A stretch of 44,187 nt of DNA. It comes from Sphingomonadales bacterium (GTDB lineage Bacteria > Pseudomonadota > Alphaproteobacteria > Sphingomonadales > Sphingomonadaceae). How positions within the stretch are numbered: position 1 is the stretch's first letter; the number at the start of each line of letters is the position of its first letter. The stretch spans positions 1-44,187 of the forward strand of contig JAAFIB010000016.1 in assembly GCA_013297725.1 (NCBI GenBank). Direction: 5' to 3'. This document shows positions 16,794 through 25,666 of this stretch, one piece after another. The translations under genes were made by a program, and so were the position numbers. The notes beneath the pieces are model-generated. The model ran no database searches and was not told where the DNA came from. It was given only the letters and a program-made list of their open reading frames with translations.

Positions 16794-17196
16794 GGTGCAA
16801 AATATGGGTGAAGAGCCCGCGGTCACGCTGGACGCTTTCCTCGACCAATCGAACGCGACCGCTGTTCGGTTGGAACCCGATGACGACGCGCGCGCGCTGA
16901 TTCCGTTTTTGGATCGGCTGGCGCTGATCGAAGTGGCATTCCCCAAATTCCGCGATGGCCGTGGCTATTCGTCGGCGCGCATCCTACGTGAGGCAGGGTA
17001 CACAGGCGAACTGCGCGCGCAGGGTGATGTTCTGGTTGACCAGATCGCCTTTATGAAGCGCTGCGGTTTTGACAGCTTCGCGCCCGAATCTTCGCTCAAT
17101 CAGGCCGATGTCGATGCCGCCTTGTCGCGTTTTGAGAATGTCTATCAAGGTGCCGCCGACGCTGCAGTTCCGGTGTGGAAATTGCGCCATGGCTGA
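16786..17196 (+). CDS. DUF934 family protein of the sulfite reduction operon
   Basis: A 136-residue cytoplasmic protein matching DUF934, a family typically encoded beside cysI and cysH. Landmarks are LIPFLDRLALIEVAFPKFRDGRGYSSARILRE (spread over residues 38-70) and ELRAQGDVLVDQIAFMKRCGFD. The single cysteine in KRCGFD rules out a multi-Cys redox centre. ATG 16786 is chosen because a near-perfect AGGAGG precedes it and it overlaps the cysI stop by 8 bases; a longer reading from 16756 lies inside cysI. It overlaps cysH by 8 bases in turn. Function unknown; a role in electron delivery or assembly for CysI is inferred from context. Confidence 0.88.
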   Translation: MVEVQNMGEEPAVTLDAFLDQSNATAVRLEPDDDARALIPFLDRLALIEVAFPKFRDGRGYSSARILREAGYTGELRAQGDVLVDQIAFMKRCGFDSFAPESSLNQADVDAALSRFENVYQGAADAAVPVWKLRHG

Positions 17197-17971
17197 GACA
17201 AAGGCACGCATTCGCGACCGGATTGATACTGGTCCGCGCTATAATGAAACCGATGCCATCCGGCTGAACCATATGTTTCGCGGGCGTGATACCACCGAGA
17301 TGTTGGAAGTGCTGTTGCGCGAAAATATGCTGGGTGATGTGGCGATTGTATCAAGCTTTGGCGCGGAATCGTCGGTGCTGCTGCACTTGATTGCTAGCGT
17401 CGATCAAAACGTGCCTGTGCTGTTTCTTGATACCGGAAAGCATTTCCCCGAAACGATCAGCTACAAAGAGGAACTACGCGCGCAATTGGGCCTCGCTGAT
17501 TTACGCGAGCTTAAACCCGATGCTGATCTGCTTCGTCAAAAGGATGAAAATGGTCTGCGCTGGTCCTATGATCCCGATGGCTGCTGCGAAATTCGCAAAG
17601 TATTGCCGTTGAAACATGCGCTCGCCGGGTTTGATGCGCAGTTTTCGGGGCGCAAAGCGTTTCAATCCTCAACCCGCAATGCGCTGCCTCGGTTTGAAAT
17701 TGAGGACGGTCGTTTAAAGGTCAATCCGCTGGCGGATTGGGACAAGGCCCGGCTGGATGCTTATATGGTAGAGCATAATTTGCCTGCACATCCGCTTGTC
17801 GAACAAGGCTATCCATCGATTGGCTGCTCCCCCTGCACAAGCAAAGTAGCGGCAGGCGAAGACCCGCGTTCGGGCCGCTGGAAAGGCTGGGATAAAACCG
17901 AATGCGGTATCCATAGCGCTGTCGCCCCTGTCGAAAATGACGACAACGGAGCGAATGATCCGATATTCTGA
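17189..17971 (+). CDS. cysH: assimilatory (phospho)adenylyl-sulfate reductase
   Basis: A 260-residue PP-loop reductase that converts APS or PAPS to sulfite with thioredoxin or glutathione. It has SSFGAESSVLLHL (the PP-loop, residues 55-67) and LDTGKHFPET. It carries the iron-sulfur signature: Cys132-Cys133 (DGCCEIRK), Cys213 and Cys216 (GCSPC), plus the redox-active Cys239 in ECGIH. This cysteine set marks the APS-reducing branch rather than the cluster-free PAPS enzymes of enterobacteria. ATG 17189 fits the family start and overlaps DUF934 by 8 bases; the longer frame from 17069 runs inside DUF934. It is the last gene of the operon. Confidence 0.93.
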   Translation: MAETKARIRDRIDTGPRYNETDAIRLNHMFRGRDTTEMLEVLLRENMLGDVAIVSSFGAESSVLLHLIASVDQNVPVLFLDTGKHFPETISYKEELRAQLGLADLRELKPDADLLRQKDENGLRWSYDPDGCCEIRKVLPLKHALAGFDAQFSGRKAFQSSTRNALPRFEIEDGRLKVNPLADWDKARLDAYMVEHNLPAHPLVEQGYPSIGCSPCTSKVAAGEDPRSGRWKGWDKTECGIHSAVAPVENDDNGANDPIF

Positions 17972-17981
17972 TCGGGTTTTT
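17958..17981 (+). terminator. weak terminator after cysH
   Basis: A 7-bp stem (ATCCGAT with ATCGGGT, one G-U pair) with a 6-base loop, followed by four T residues. The stem overlaps the cysH stop codon. Plausible but weak. Confidence 0.5.
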
Positions 17982-18125
17982 GTCCAAAATTTCAAAGTTA
18001 CAATTGACTTCGCGTTTGCCAAAGCGTGTGCTGCAAATTCCGCGTTGAGGCCATTGGGGCTGATCGCGTTGGTGACTTTAATGGGGCAGCCGAATGAGAT
18101 GTATTGAATGTCGTGAGCGGGTTGC

Positions 18126-19106
18126 ATGACAGTCGCGACCCCTCTTAATCTTGTGCACAGCGAGCTGCTAGACGTCGTGCCTTTTGTTGAGCAATTCTCC
18201 CAAGAAAGGCTGCCGCTTAACCGCGAAAGTCTGGAACAGCTAAGAATGCCCGATCCAATTTTTTCGCGGCCGCCGCTAGAGAATGTGCCGCATGAAAAAC
18301 GGATGGTCGCGGTCGGCAAGGGTCATCCCGATGTTGCAATCTACATCGTCAACGCAAAGCCGGGAACCAGCCGTCCGGCGATCCTTCACATGCATGGTGG
18401 CGGTTTTGTTATGGGATCGGCGGAATCGTCGGTCATGGGCTTGCAGGAATTATGCGTTAAGCTTGATTGTGTGGCGGTGTCGGTAGAATACCGGCTGGCT
18501 CCGGAAACGACTTATGCCGGGTCAGTTGAGGACAATTATGCTGCGTTGAAATGGTTGCACAGCAATGCCGAATCCATCGGAGTGGATCCTGCAAAAATTG
18601 CAGTCATGGGTGAGAGTGCAGGCGGCGGGCATGCTGCGTTGCTCGCTATTGTTGCGCGCGATCGCGGTGAGGTGCCGATATGCTATCAGTGTCTGATCTA
18701 TCCGATGCTGGATGATCGAACCGGGACTTCGCGGTCTATGCCGCCGCATGTGGGCACATTGGTTTGGACGCCCGAACAGAATCATTTTGGTTGGGAGAGC
18801 TTTTTGGGAACACAGCCTGGTAAGGCCCAAATCCCCACGGGCTCAATCCCTGCGCGGGTCGACGACCTGAAAGGTTTGCCCCCAGCCTTTATTGGCGTTG
18901 GTACGCTCGATCTGTTCCACGACGAAGATGTTGATTATGCGCAAAGGTTGAACGCATGCGGAATTAACGCTGAACTGATCGTCGTGCCCGGGGCATTTCA
19001 CGGTTTTGACGCTGTTTCACTATTGCAGAAAACTAAGCTGGGTGATTGGTTTGAAACGACAAAGCTAAACGCATTGCGGCGGGGCTTCGGCCTGCCAGCT
19101 GAATAA
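18126..19106 (+). CDS. alpha/beta hydrolase, HSL-family esterase
   Basis: A 326-residue esterase of the hormone-sensitive lipase family (family IV). The oxyanion motif HMHGGGF is near residue 88, the nucleophile elbow GESAGGGH near residue 161, the acid in GTLDLFHDEDVDYA near residue 260 and the catalytic histidine in PGAFHGFD near residue 290; the triad is complete. VEYRLAPE and IYPMLDDR are further family marks. It probably hydrolyses short acyl esters in the cytoplasm; no signal peptide is present. It stands alone between the cysH operon and mmsA with 154 and 139 bases on either side. The ATG at 18126 has only a weak ribosome binding site (GCGGG). Confidence 0.9.
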   Translation: MTVATPLNLVHSELLDVVPFVEQFSQERLPLNRESLEQLRMPDPIFSRPPLENVPHEKRMVAVGKGHPDVAIYIVNAKPGTSRPAILHMHGGGFVMGSAESSVMGLQELCVKLDCVAVSVEYRLAPETTYAGSVEDNYAALKWLHSNAESIGVDPAKIAVMGESAGGGHAALLAIVARDRGEVPICYQCLIYPMLDDRTGTSRSMPPHVGTLVWTPEQNHFGWESFLGTQPGKAQIPTGSIPARVDDLKGLPPAFIGVGTLDLFHDEDVDYAQRLNACGINAELIVVPGAFHGFDAVSLLQKTKLGDWFETTKLNALRRGFGLPAE

Positions 19107-19188
19107 TCAGCGGCCGGACCGCAATACGCCATTTCGCCGTCGCGATATCTGCAAAAGGAAATTGCTTCACGGTTAAGTAAGATTGACT

Positions 19189-19216
19189 TTGAGCCATTGA
19201 TTTTAAGGCGTATCTA
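19189..19216 (+). promoter_or_regulatory. candidate promoter of mmsA
   Basis: TTGAGC (19189-19194), a 16-base spacer and TATCTA (19211-19216), 30 bases before the proposed TTG start. Both hexamers are partial matches. Confidence 0.3.
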
Positions 19217-19245
19217 ATGCGCACATAATTTAAGGGACAGATATC

Positions 19246-20742
19246 TTGAGACAGATCGACCACTTTATCGCAGGACATTCAGGATTTACGCCAACCCGGT
19301 TCGGCGAAGTTATGGACCCGAACAATGGCGGCGTTCAGGCCAAAGTTGCCTTTGGCGATGCGTCCGTTTTGGAAGCTGCGATTGCGGCTGCATCGGCTGC
19401 GCAACCCGCATGGGCGGCAACCAATCCGCAGCGTCGTTCGCGGGTGATGTTTAATTTCAAAGCTCTGATCGAAAAGCATATGGACGAACTGGCACTGATG
19501 CTTTCTGCCGAACACGGCAAAGTGATCGCCGACAGTAAAGGTGATATTCAGCGCGGTTTAGAGGTTGTCGAGTTCTGCTGCGGATTGCCGCATGTGATGA
19601 AAGGCGAGCATACTCAAGGTGCTGGCCCGGGCATCGATGTGTATTCCATGCGGCAGCCCATTGGCATCGGTGCAGGCATTTCGCCGTTCAACTTTCCCGC
19701 AATGATCCCGATGTGGATGGGTGCCGTTGCGGTTTCGGTGGGCAATGCTTTCATCCTGAAACCGTCTGAGCGCGATCCCTCAGTGCCAAACCGTTTGGCC
19801 GAATTGTTGATCGAGGCGGGTCTGCCCGAAGGCATTTTTCAGGTTGTCCACGGCGATAAAGAAATGGTCGATGCGATATTGGATCATCCAGCGATTAGTG
19901 CGGTCAGCTTTGTAGGTTCATCCGATATTGCGCAATATGTCTATTCGCGCGGTGTTGCTGCGGGCAAGCGCGTCCAAGCAATGGGCGGGGCAAAGAACCA
20001 CGGAATCGTGATGCCCGATGCTGATCTCGACATGGTAGTCAACGACTTGTGCGGTGCAGCCTATGGCTCGGCTGGTGAACGCTGTATGGCGCTGCCCGTT
20101 GTGGTGCCAGTGGGTGAAGATACCGCAGAGCGCCTGAAGGCAAAGCTGATCCCGGCGATTCATGCATTGCGCGTTGGCATCTCGACCGATGAGGATGCGC
20201 ATTATGGCCCGGTGATTTCTGGCCCGCACAAGACAAAGGTTGAAGGCTGGATCCAGACTGCGGTCGATGAAGGATCTGAGCTGGTCATCGATGGACGTAA
20301 CTTCACATTACAGGGGCATGAAGAAGGCTATTTCATCGGCCCGACTTTGCTCGATCATGTGACCCCCGACATGGAGAGCTATAAAGAAGAAATTTTCGGG
20401 CCTGTGCTGCAAATCGTGCGTGCCGCGAACTTTGAAGAGGCTTTGGCTCTTCCCAGCAAGCATCAATATGGCAATGGTGTTGCGATCTTTACGCGCAACG
20501 GCCACGCCGCCCGGGAATTTGCATCACGGGTTAATGTCGGCATGGTCGGCATCAACGTGCCCATCCCGGTCCCAGTCGCCTATCACAGCTTTGGCGGATG
20601 GAAGCGCAGTGGCTTTGGCGACACTGATCAATATGGCATGGAAGGCATCAGGTTCTGGACCAAAGTTAAAAAGATTACAGCACGCTGGCCCGATGGCGGC
20701 GGCGACGGCAGCAACGCCTTTATCATCCCGACGATGAGTTGA
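19246..20742 (+). CDS. mmsA: CoA-acylating methylmalonate-semialdehyde dehydrogenase
   Basis: A 498-residue aldehyde dehydrogenase-fold enzyme that converts (methyl)malonate semialdehyde to propionyl-CoA or acetyl-CoA, with NAD+ and CoA, in valine, thymine, beta-alanine and myo-inositol breakdown. Marks are MRQIDHFIAG at the start, GISPFNFPAMIPMWM, FVGSSDIAQYVY, and the nucleophile segment YGSAGERCMALPV with the catalytic cysteine followed by Met-Ala, typical of MmsA. The conserved N terminus begins at a TTG codon (19246) with AAGGGA 8 bases upstream, so I take TTG as the start; no in-frame ATG lies nearby before FIAG. It stands alone, with no mmsB beside it. It converges on cysQ, 21 bases away. 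Confidence 0.93.
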   Translation: MRQIDHFIAGHSGFTPTRFGEVMDPNNGGVQAKVAFGDASVLEAAIAAASAAQPAWAATNPQRRSRVMFNFKALIEKHMDELALMLSAEHGKVIADSKGDIQRGLEVVEFCCGLPHVMKGEHTQGAGPGIDVYSMRQPIGIGAGISPFNFPAMIPMWMGAVAVSVGNAFILKPSERDPSVPNRLAELLIEAGLPEGIFQVVHGDKEMVDAILDHPAISAVSFVGSSDIAQYVYSRGVAAGKRVQAMGGAKNHGIVMPDADLDMVVNDLCGAAYGSAGERCMALPVVVPVGEDTAERLKAKLIPAIHALRVGISTDEDAHYGPVISGPHKTKVEGWIQTAVDEGSELVIDGRNFTLQGHEEGYFIGPTLLDHVTPDMESYKEEIFGPVLQIVRAANFEEALALPSKHQYGNGVAIFTRNGHAAREFASRVNVGMVGINVPIPVPVAYHSFGGWKRSGFGDTDQYGMEGIRFWTKVKKITARWPDGGGDGSNAFIIPTMS

Positions 20743-20763
20743 TTGCGGATAAGGGACTGCGGG

Positions 20764-21495
20764 TTAATTCAGCAGCCCCAATATCCTGTCCGCCAATTCA
20801 GTTCGGCAAATCAACAGGTCGGGCATGTACACATCGGCCTGATTGTATACCAATGGGCTGCCGTCGATGCGGCTAACGTGAAGGCCGTAAGCTATGGCGA
20901 CTGCCGCTGGTGCGCAGCTGTCCCATTCATATTGTCCGCCGGTGTGGAGGTATATGTCCGCCTCGCCGCGGACCACAGCCATAGCTTTGGCGCCAGCGCT
21001 GCCCATGGGGATCAGTTCAGCATCGAGGGCTTTAGCTACAGATAATGCCTCAGGTGCTGGACGGGTGCGGCTGACGACCATGCGCAGTTTTTCGGGCGCT
21101 GGGGCGACCGGTTGCACCTGATCTGTCCTAAGCACCAAATCGAGGCCCGGCAACGCAACAGCGCCAATGACGGGCACGCCATCAACAGCAAGCGCTATAT
21201 GCACGGCCCAGTCGGTCCGACCTTCGCCATATTCGCGCGTGCCATCGACAGGGTCGATAATCCACACGCGCGATTGCGTTAGGCGGCTACCGTCGCATTT
21301 CATTTCCTCAGATAATAGCCCATCCTGAGGCCGAGATGTGCGCAGTGCTTTAACAAGAAACGCGTTTGCCGCAGTGTCACCAGCTTTACCCAATGCCTTG
21401 TCGTCGAAGCCCTTAGCTACCAGTTCGGTGCGCCGCTCAATCAGGATTGCGCCAGCCTCGGTTGCCAGATGCGCGGCGAGTTCGTGATCGTTCAT
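20764..21495 (-). CDS. cysQ: 3'(2'),5'-bisphosphate nucleotidase CysQ
   Basis: A 243-residue Mg-dependent phosphatase of the inositol monophosphatase superfamily that removes the 3'-phosphate from PAP (and PAPS), preventing PAP build-up. Metal-site motifs are [23 protein letters not shown] (residues about 79-92) and [10 protein letters not shown] near residue 190. [10 protein letters not shown] is typical of CysQ. It overlaps the end of cysNC by 4 bases (ATGA) and is the last gene of the cysD-cysNC-cysQ run, which matches its role in the same pathway. The catalytic set is complete. Confidence 0.92.
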   Translation of the reverse strand: MNDHELAAHLATEAGAILIERRTELVAKGFDDKALGKAGDTAANAFLVKALRTSRPQDGLLSEEMKCDGSRLTQSRVWIIDPVDGTREYGEGRTDWAVHIALAVDGVPVIGAVALPGLDLVLRTDQVQPVAPAPEKLRMVVSRTRPAPEALSVAKALDAELIPMGSAGAKAMAVVRGEADIYLHTGGQYEWDSCAPAAVAIAYGLHVSRIDGSPLVYNQADVYMPDLLICRTELADRILGLLN

Positions 21496-23414
21496 TTCAG
21501 CGGTATCAACTGGCGGATGATATGCTCGGCGGCTTCGGCAGGAGACATCTCCACCGTGTTGACACGGATGTCGGGATTGTCCGGTGCTTCATACGGGCTG
21601 TCTATGCCGGTGAAGTTTTTCAACTGTCCGGCGCGCGCCTTTTTATACAGCCCCTTCACATCGCGCGCCTCGGCGACCTCTAATGGGGTCTCGACATAGA
21701 TTTCCACAAACTCGCCCTCTGGTAACATCGCGCGCACCATATCGCGTTCGGCGCGGAATGGGGAGATAAACGCGGTCAGCACAATCAGGCCAGCATCGGC
21801 CATCAATTTGGCAACCTCTCCGACACGGCGGATATTCTCGATCCGGTCAGTTTCGGTGAAGCCCAGATCTTTGTTCAGACCGTGCCGCACATTGTCGCCA
21901 TCAAGCAAGAACGTGTGCCGGTTCATCAGGTTGAGTGTCTTTTCAACCTCATTGGCGATGGTGCTTTTGCCTGATCCAGACAGGCCGGTGAACCACAGGA
22001 CTTTAGGCTTTTGGTTCTTTAGCGCCGCATGCGCATCGCGGCCAATATCAGTTGCCTGCCAATGGATATTCTGTGCGCGGCGCAGCGAGAAGTGCAGCAT
22101 CCCGGCAGCGACAGTTGCATTGGTAATCTTGTCGATCAGGATGAAACCGCCGAGCGCGTGGTTATCGGCATAGGGTTCAAACACAATGGGTTTGTCGGTC
22201 GAAATTTCGGCAACGCCTATCGCATTCAGCTCCAGCGTCTTGGCCGCCATGTGCTCCATAGTGTTGACATTGACGGTATATTTGGGCGTCTGAACCGTTG
22301 CCGATACTGTCTGCGTGCCAAGCTTTAGCCAATAGGCGCGTCCGGGAACCAGCGCATCATCAGCGAACCAGACTAGAGTGCTTTCAAACTGGTCTGACAC
22401 TTCGGGCGGGTTATCGGCGGCAGCGATAACATCGCCGCGCGAACAATCGATTTCATCTGAAAAACACAGCGTAACTGATTGACCCGCAACAGCTTCGTTT
22501 AGCTCACCGTCCAGCGTAACGATCTTGCTGATTGTAGTGGTTTTGCCCGAGGGCAGCACGCGAATGACATCGCCCGGATGGACTGTACCGGTTGCGATTT
22601 GGCCAGAGAAACCGCGGAAATCGAGGTTGGGCCGGTTGACCCATTGCACGGGCATACGCAGTGGCTTGGATTGGTCAGCGTCATTATCCAGTACCACTGT
22701 TTCCAGATGGGCCATCAATGGAATGCCATTATACCAAGGGGTATTTGCTGACTTGTCCGTGATATTGTCGCCCCGAAATCCAGAGATCGGCATCGGTATA
22801 AAATCGGTAATCCCGATGCTGGTCGCAAAATTGGTGTAATCGGCAACGATCGCATCGTACTTCGCCTGATCATAATCGATCAGATCCATCTTGTTGACCG
22901 CAAGCACGATGTTGCGGATGCCAAGCAGCTTGGCCAGATAGCTATGCCGCCGTGTCTGAACCAGTACGCCCTTGCGTGCATCGATCAAGATAACCGCAAG
23001 GTCAGCGGTCGACGCACCAGTGACCATATTGCGGGTATATTGTTCGTGGCCCGGGCAATCGGCGACGATGAATTTGCGTTTTTCGGTGGCAAAGAAACGA
23101 TACGCGACGTCGATGGTAATGCCCTGTTCGCGTTCGGCAGCAAGGCCATCGACAAGCAACGCAAAGTCGATGTCCTGACCTTGCGTTCCCATCCGTTTGG
23201 AATCGGATTCTAGCGTGGCCAGCTGGTCTTCAAAGATCATCTTTGAATCATACAGCAACCGCCCAATCAATGTAGATTTGCCATCGTCGACAGATCCGCA
23301 GGTGATGAAACGCAGCAATGACTTATGCTGGTGGATATCCAGATAGGCTTCGATATCCGAGGCAATCAGATCATCGGTTTTGTAGATCACGTCGTTTGGG
23401 TCAGCATCGGACAT
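21492..23414 (-). CDS. cysNC: bifunctional sulfate adenylyltransferase subunit 1 / APS kinase
   Basis: A 640-residue fusion. The N-terminal CysN part is an EF-Tu-like GTPase: P-loop GSVDDGKST (residues 40-48), [12 protein letters not shown], and NKMDLID for guanine recognition, followed by two beta-barrel domains. It drives APS formation with CysD. The C-terminal APS kinase begins about residue 469 with P-loop GLSGSGKST (477-485), [12 protein letters not shown] and [12 protein letters not shown], and makes PAPS. All motifs are intact. The start ATG shares its A with the cysD stop (TGATG), so the two subunits are translationally coupled. Confidence 0.95.
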   Translation of the reverse strand: MSDADPNDVIYKTDDLIASDIEAYLDIHQHKSLLRFITCGSVDDGKSTLIGRLLYDSKMIFEDQLATLESDSKRMGTQGQDIDFALLVDGLAAEREQGITIDVAYRFFATEKRKFIVADCPGHEQYTRNMVTGASTADLAVILIDARKGVLVQTRRHSYLAKLLGIRNIVLAVNKMDLIDYDQAKYDAIVADYTNFATSIGITDFIPMPISGFRGDNITDKSANTPWYNGIPLMAHLETVVLDNDADQSKPLRMPVQWVNRPNLDFRGFSGQIATGTVHPGDVIRVLPSGKTTTISKIVTLDGELNEAVAGQSVTLCFSDEIDCSRGDVIAAADNPPEVSDQFESTLVWFADDALVPGRAYWLKLGTQTVSATVQTPKYTVNVNTMEHMAAKTLELNAIGVAEISTDKPIVFEPYADNHALGGFILIDKITNATVAAGMLHFSLRRAQNIHWQATDIGRDAHAALKNQKPKVLWFTGLSGSGKSTIANEVEKTLNLMNRHTFLLDGDNVRHGLNKDLGFTETDRIENIRRVGEVAKLMADAGLIVLTAFISPFRAERDMVRAMLPEGEFVEIYVETPLEVAEARDVKGLYKKARAGQLKNFTGIDSPYEAPDNPDIRVNTVEMSPAEAAEHIIRQLIPLK

Positions 23415-24325
23415 CAGAAATATCCCTCCTGCTTTTTTTTCTCCATGCTGGCGGCCTGATCATGGTCGATAACGCGGCCTTGGCGTTCGCTGGTTGTGGT
23501 CAGCAGCATTTCTTGAATGACTTCGGGCAGGTTAGCAGCAGTGCTCTCCACTGCACCTGTTAAAGGAAAACAACCTAAGGTGCGAAAGCGGATCGAACGT
23601 TCGGTAATATCAGGCTTTCGACCCAGAACGCGCTCTATCCGGTCGATATCGTCAGCCATGAAAAGCTGTCCATCATGAATATATGTCGGTCGCGGCGCAC
23701 TGAAATACAGCGGCACTATCTCGATATTTTCCAGATGGATATATTGCCAGATATCAAGCTCGGTCCAGTTTGATATCGGGAATACGCGGATGCTTTCTGA
23801 CTTTGCTTTGCGGGCATTGTACAGGTTCCACAATTCGGGCCGCTGGTTCTTGGGATCCCAGCCATGCGTTGCGGTGCGGAACGAAAAGATGCGTTCTTTG
23901 GCGCGGCTTTTTTCTTCGTCGCGCCGCGCGCCGCCAAAGGCGACATCAAAGCCGTATTTATCCAGCGCCTGCTTCAACCCCTCGGTCTTCCACATATCGG
24001 TATGTAGCGAACCATGGTCGAACGGGTTGATCCCGCGCTCAATCGCCTCGGGGTTTTGATGAACCAGTAATTCCATGCCGGCATCACGCGCGGCCTTTTC
24101 GCGCAGCTCGTACATCGCTTTGAACTTCCAAGTCGTATCGACGTGGAGCAACGGAAAGGGCGGCGGTGAAGGGTAAAACGCTTTGCGCGCTAGATGCAGC
24201 ATAACTGCGCTGTCTTTGCCAACACTATACAGCATCACTGGCTTTTCAGCCTCGGCGACGACTTCGCGCATGATGTGGATCGCCTCGGCTTCAAGGCGTT
24301 CAAGATGAGTGAGAGTTTTTGTCAT
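23414..24325 (-). CDS. cysD: sulfate adenylyltransferase subunit 2
   Basis: A 303-residue PP-loop ATP pyrophosphatase that forms APS from sulfate and ATP with CysN. The PP-loop is [18 protein letters not shown]; other marks are [26 protein letters not shown] and [13 protein letters not shown]. The C terminus KKKQEGYF is the usual CysD ending. ATG 24325 matches the family start [12 protein letters not shown]; the open frame upstream to 24538 shows no family similarity. A strong ribosome binding site is not visible (GAGG lies about 13 bases upstream). The 258-base gap to the divergent CoA lyase gene should hold the promoter of this sulfur operon; I could not identify hexamers with confidence. 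Confidence 0.94.
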   Translation of the reverse strand: MTKTLTHLERLEAEAIHIMREVVAEAEKPVMLYSVGKDSAVMLHLARKAFYPSPPPFPLLHVDTTWKFKAMYELREKAARDAGMELLVHQNPEAIERGINPFDHGSLHTDMWKTEGLKQALDKYGFDVAFGGARRDEEKSRAKERIFSFRTATHGWDPKNQRPELWNLYNARKAKSESIRVFPISNWTELDIWQYIHLENIEIVPLYFSAPRPTYIHDGQLFMADDIDRIERVLGRKPDITERSIRFRTLGCFPLTGAVESTAANLPEVIQEMLLTTTSERQGRVIDHDQAASMEKKKQEGYF

Positions 24326-24583
24326 GATCAGTTTCTTATTCCTCACTTTCACCCTGTCAGAACCAAACGCTTTGGGCAAACAAGACATTCTTGTCAGGGC
24401 AGTGACCTCAACTTGTGATGGGTATTTTACGCAGACACCGGGCATGCAAAGGAAATTCATATCGAACGCGATTTGCGGGGAGTATTGATTCCACGCGCGA
24501 CTTGGGTCAATCCGCATATGCGCGCCATGATTTTGCAAAATACGCGCTGAAACTGCCTAAATCCTATTGAAGAGAAAACCGGT

Positions 24584-25477
24584 ATGACGTTTCAACACCA
24601 TCCCATCACAGCGCGATCATGGCTTTTTGCGCCGGGCGATAGCGAAAAGAAAATGGGTAAAGCGGCGGATAGCGCAGCGGATATTGCTTTGTTCGATTTG
24701 GAAGACGCAGTCTCGGCGGAAAAAAAACCAGTCGCGCGGCGGATGGTGCATGATTTTATCGCATCGCGGCCAGCCAGCGAACGCCACCGTTTATGGGTGC
24801 GGATCAATCCGCTTGATGGGCCGCATACGCTGGCTGACTTGGCGGCGATCATGCCTGCACGGCCCGGCGGCATCATGCTGCCAAAGGTTTATGGCCGTGC
24901 AGATGTAGAGAAGCTCGACAAATATCTTGAAGCGCTCGAAGCTGCGAACGGCATAGAGCAGGGCTCAACACCCGTTATTGTTCTCGTCACCGAAACGGCA
25001 GAGGCAATGTTCCACACAGGCGATTACAAAGGCGCACCGCGCGTTGTGGCGTTGACATGGGGTGCAGAGGATCTGGCGGATTCGATCGGAGCCAGTTCAA
25101 ATACCAACGCTGATGGCAGCTATAGCTTTACCTATGAACTGGCACGCAGCCTGACGTTGTTGGGCGCCGCCGCCGCAGGAGTGACGGCGATCGAAACTAT
25201 TCAGGGCGATTTCCGCAACCTCGATAGTCTGCGCGAACGTGCAGAAAAAGTGCGGCGTGATGGCTATCGCGGGATGCTGGCGATCCATCCGGCACAGGTT
25301 GATGTGATCAACGCTGCCTTCACCCCAACCGACGATGAAATTGCCCAAGCACAGGAAATCGTCGATATTTTTGCTGCCAACCCCGGTGTTGGGGCGATTG
25401 GCTATAAAGGCGGGATGCTAGACCGCCCCCATCTGTCACGCGCGGAAACCCTGTTGAAACAAGCGGGCCAGATGTGA
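24584..25477 (+). CDS. HpcH/HpaI (CitE-like) CoA ester lyase
   Basis: A 297-residue TIM-barrel enzyme of the CitE-like group, which cleaves or forms (S)-citramalyl-CoA, malyl-CoA or beta-methylmalyl-CoA type thioesters. RSWLFAPGDSEKKMGKA gives the N-terminal substrate arginine; DIALFDLEDAV, VRINPLDG, VTETAEAM and WGAEDLADSIG provide the Mg-binding Glu and Asp; IHPAQVDVIN is the conserved C-terminal loop. It is a free-standing lyase, not a citrate lyase subunit, since no citF or citD is near. Its stop codon is directly followed by a CoA-transferase remnant and then an enoyl-CoA hydratase gene, suggesting a CoA-linked C4/C5 acid pathway. Exact substrate unknown. Confidence 0.9.
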   Translation: MTFQHHPITARSWLFAPGDSEKKMGKAADSAADIALFDLEDAVSAEKKPVARRMVHDFIASRPASERHRLWVRINPLDGPHTLADLAAIMPARPGGIMLPKVYGRADVEKLDKYLEALEAANGIEQGSTPVIVLVTETAEAMFHTGDYKGAPRVVALTWGAEDLADSIGASSNTNADGSYSFTYELARSLTLLGAAAAGVTAIETIQGDFRNLDSLRERAEKVRRDGYRGMLAIHPAQVDVINAAFTPTDDEIAQAQEIVDIFAANPGVGAIGYKGGMLDRPHLSRAETLLKQAGQM

Positions 25478-25665
25478 TTTTGACATCCGGCCCTATGACC
25501 GCTGCACGGACCGAAGTGGATCTGATCGTTACCGAATTTGGGGCAGCCGAGTTGAAAGGCCAATCGCTTGCTGAACGCGCCAAAAGGCTGATCAGTATTG
25601 CGCATCCCGATTTCCGCGAGGAACTGGATAAAGCTGCATTCGAAATTCGTAATAGGGGTTTTTGA
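25474..25665 (+). pseudogene. C-terminal remnant of an acetyl-CoA hydrolase/transferase-family CoA-transferase
   Basis: An open frame of 63 codons whose sequence is that of the last part of the acetyl-CoA hydrolase/4-hydroxybutyrate CoA-transferase family: ARTEVDLIVTEFGAAELKG, then SLAERAKRLISIAHPDF and REEL. Full-length members have roughly 420-500 residues, so about 85 percent is missing, including the catalytic glutamate region. The remnant opens with GTG overlapping the lyase stop codon by 4 bases and ends 1 base before the hydratase start, so it could still be translated by coupling. It is best read as a deletion relic in the operon. A tiny functional domain is possible but unlikely. Confidence 0.85.
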
Positions 25666-25666
25666 G

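Noticed and set aside
24326-24538. Upstream extension of cysD by 71 codons
   Set aside because: The family N terminus is at 24325, and the upstream codons show no similarity to it and lie in the divergent promoter region.
24326-24583. SAM-type or other sulfur-related riboswitch upstream of cysD
   Set aside because: I could not find a conserved riboswitch core or a convincing paired structure; a covariance search would be needed to decide.
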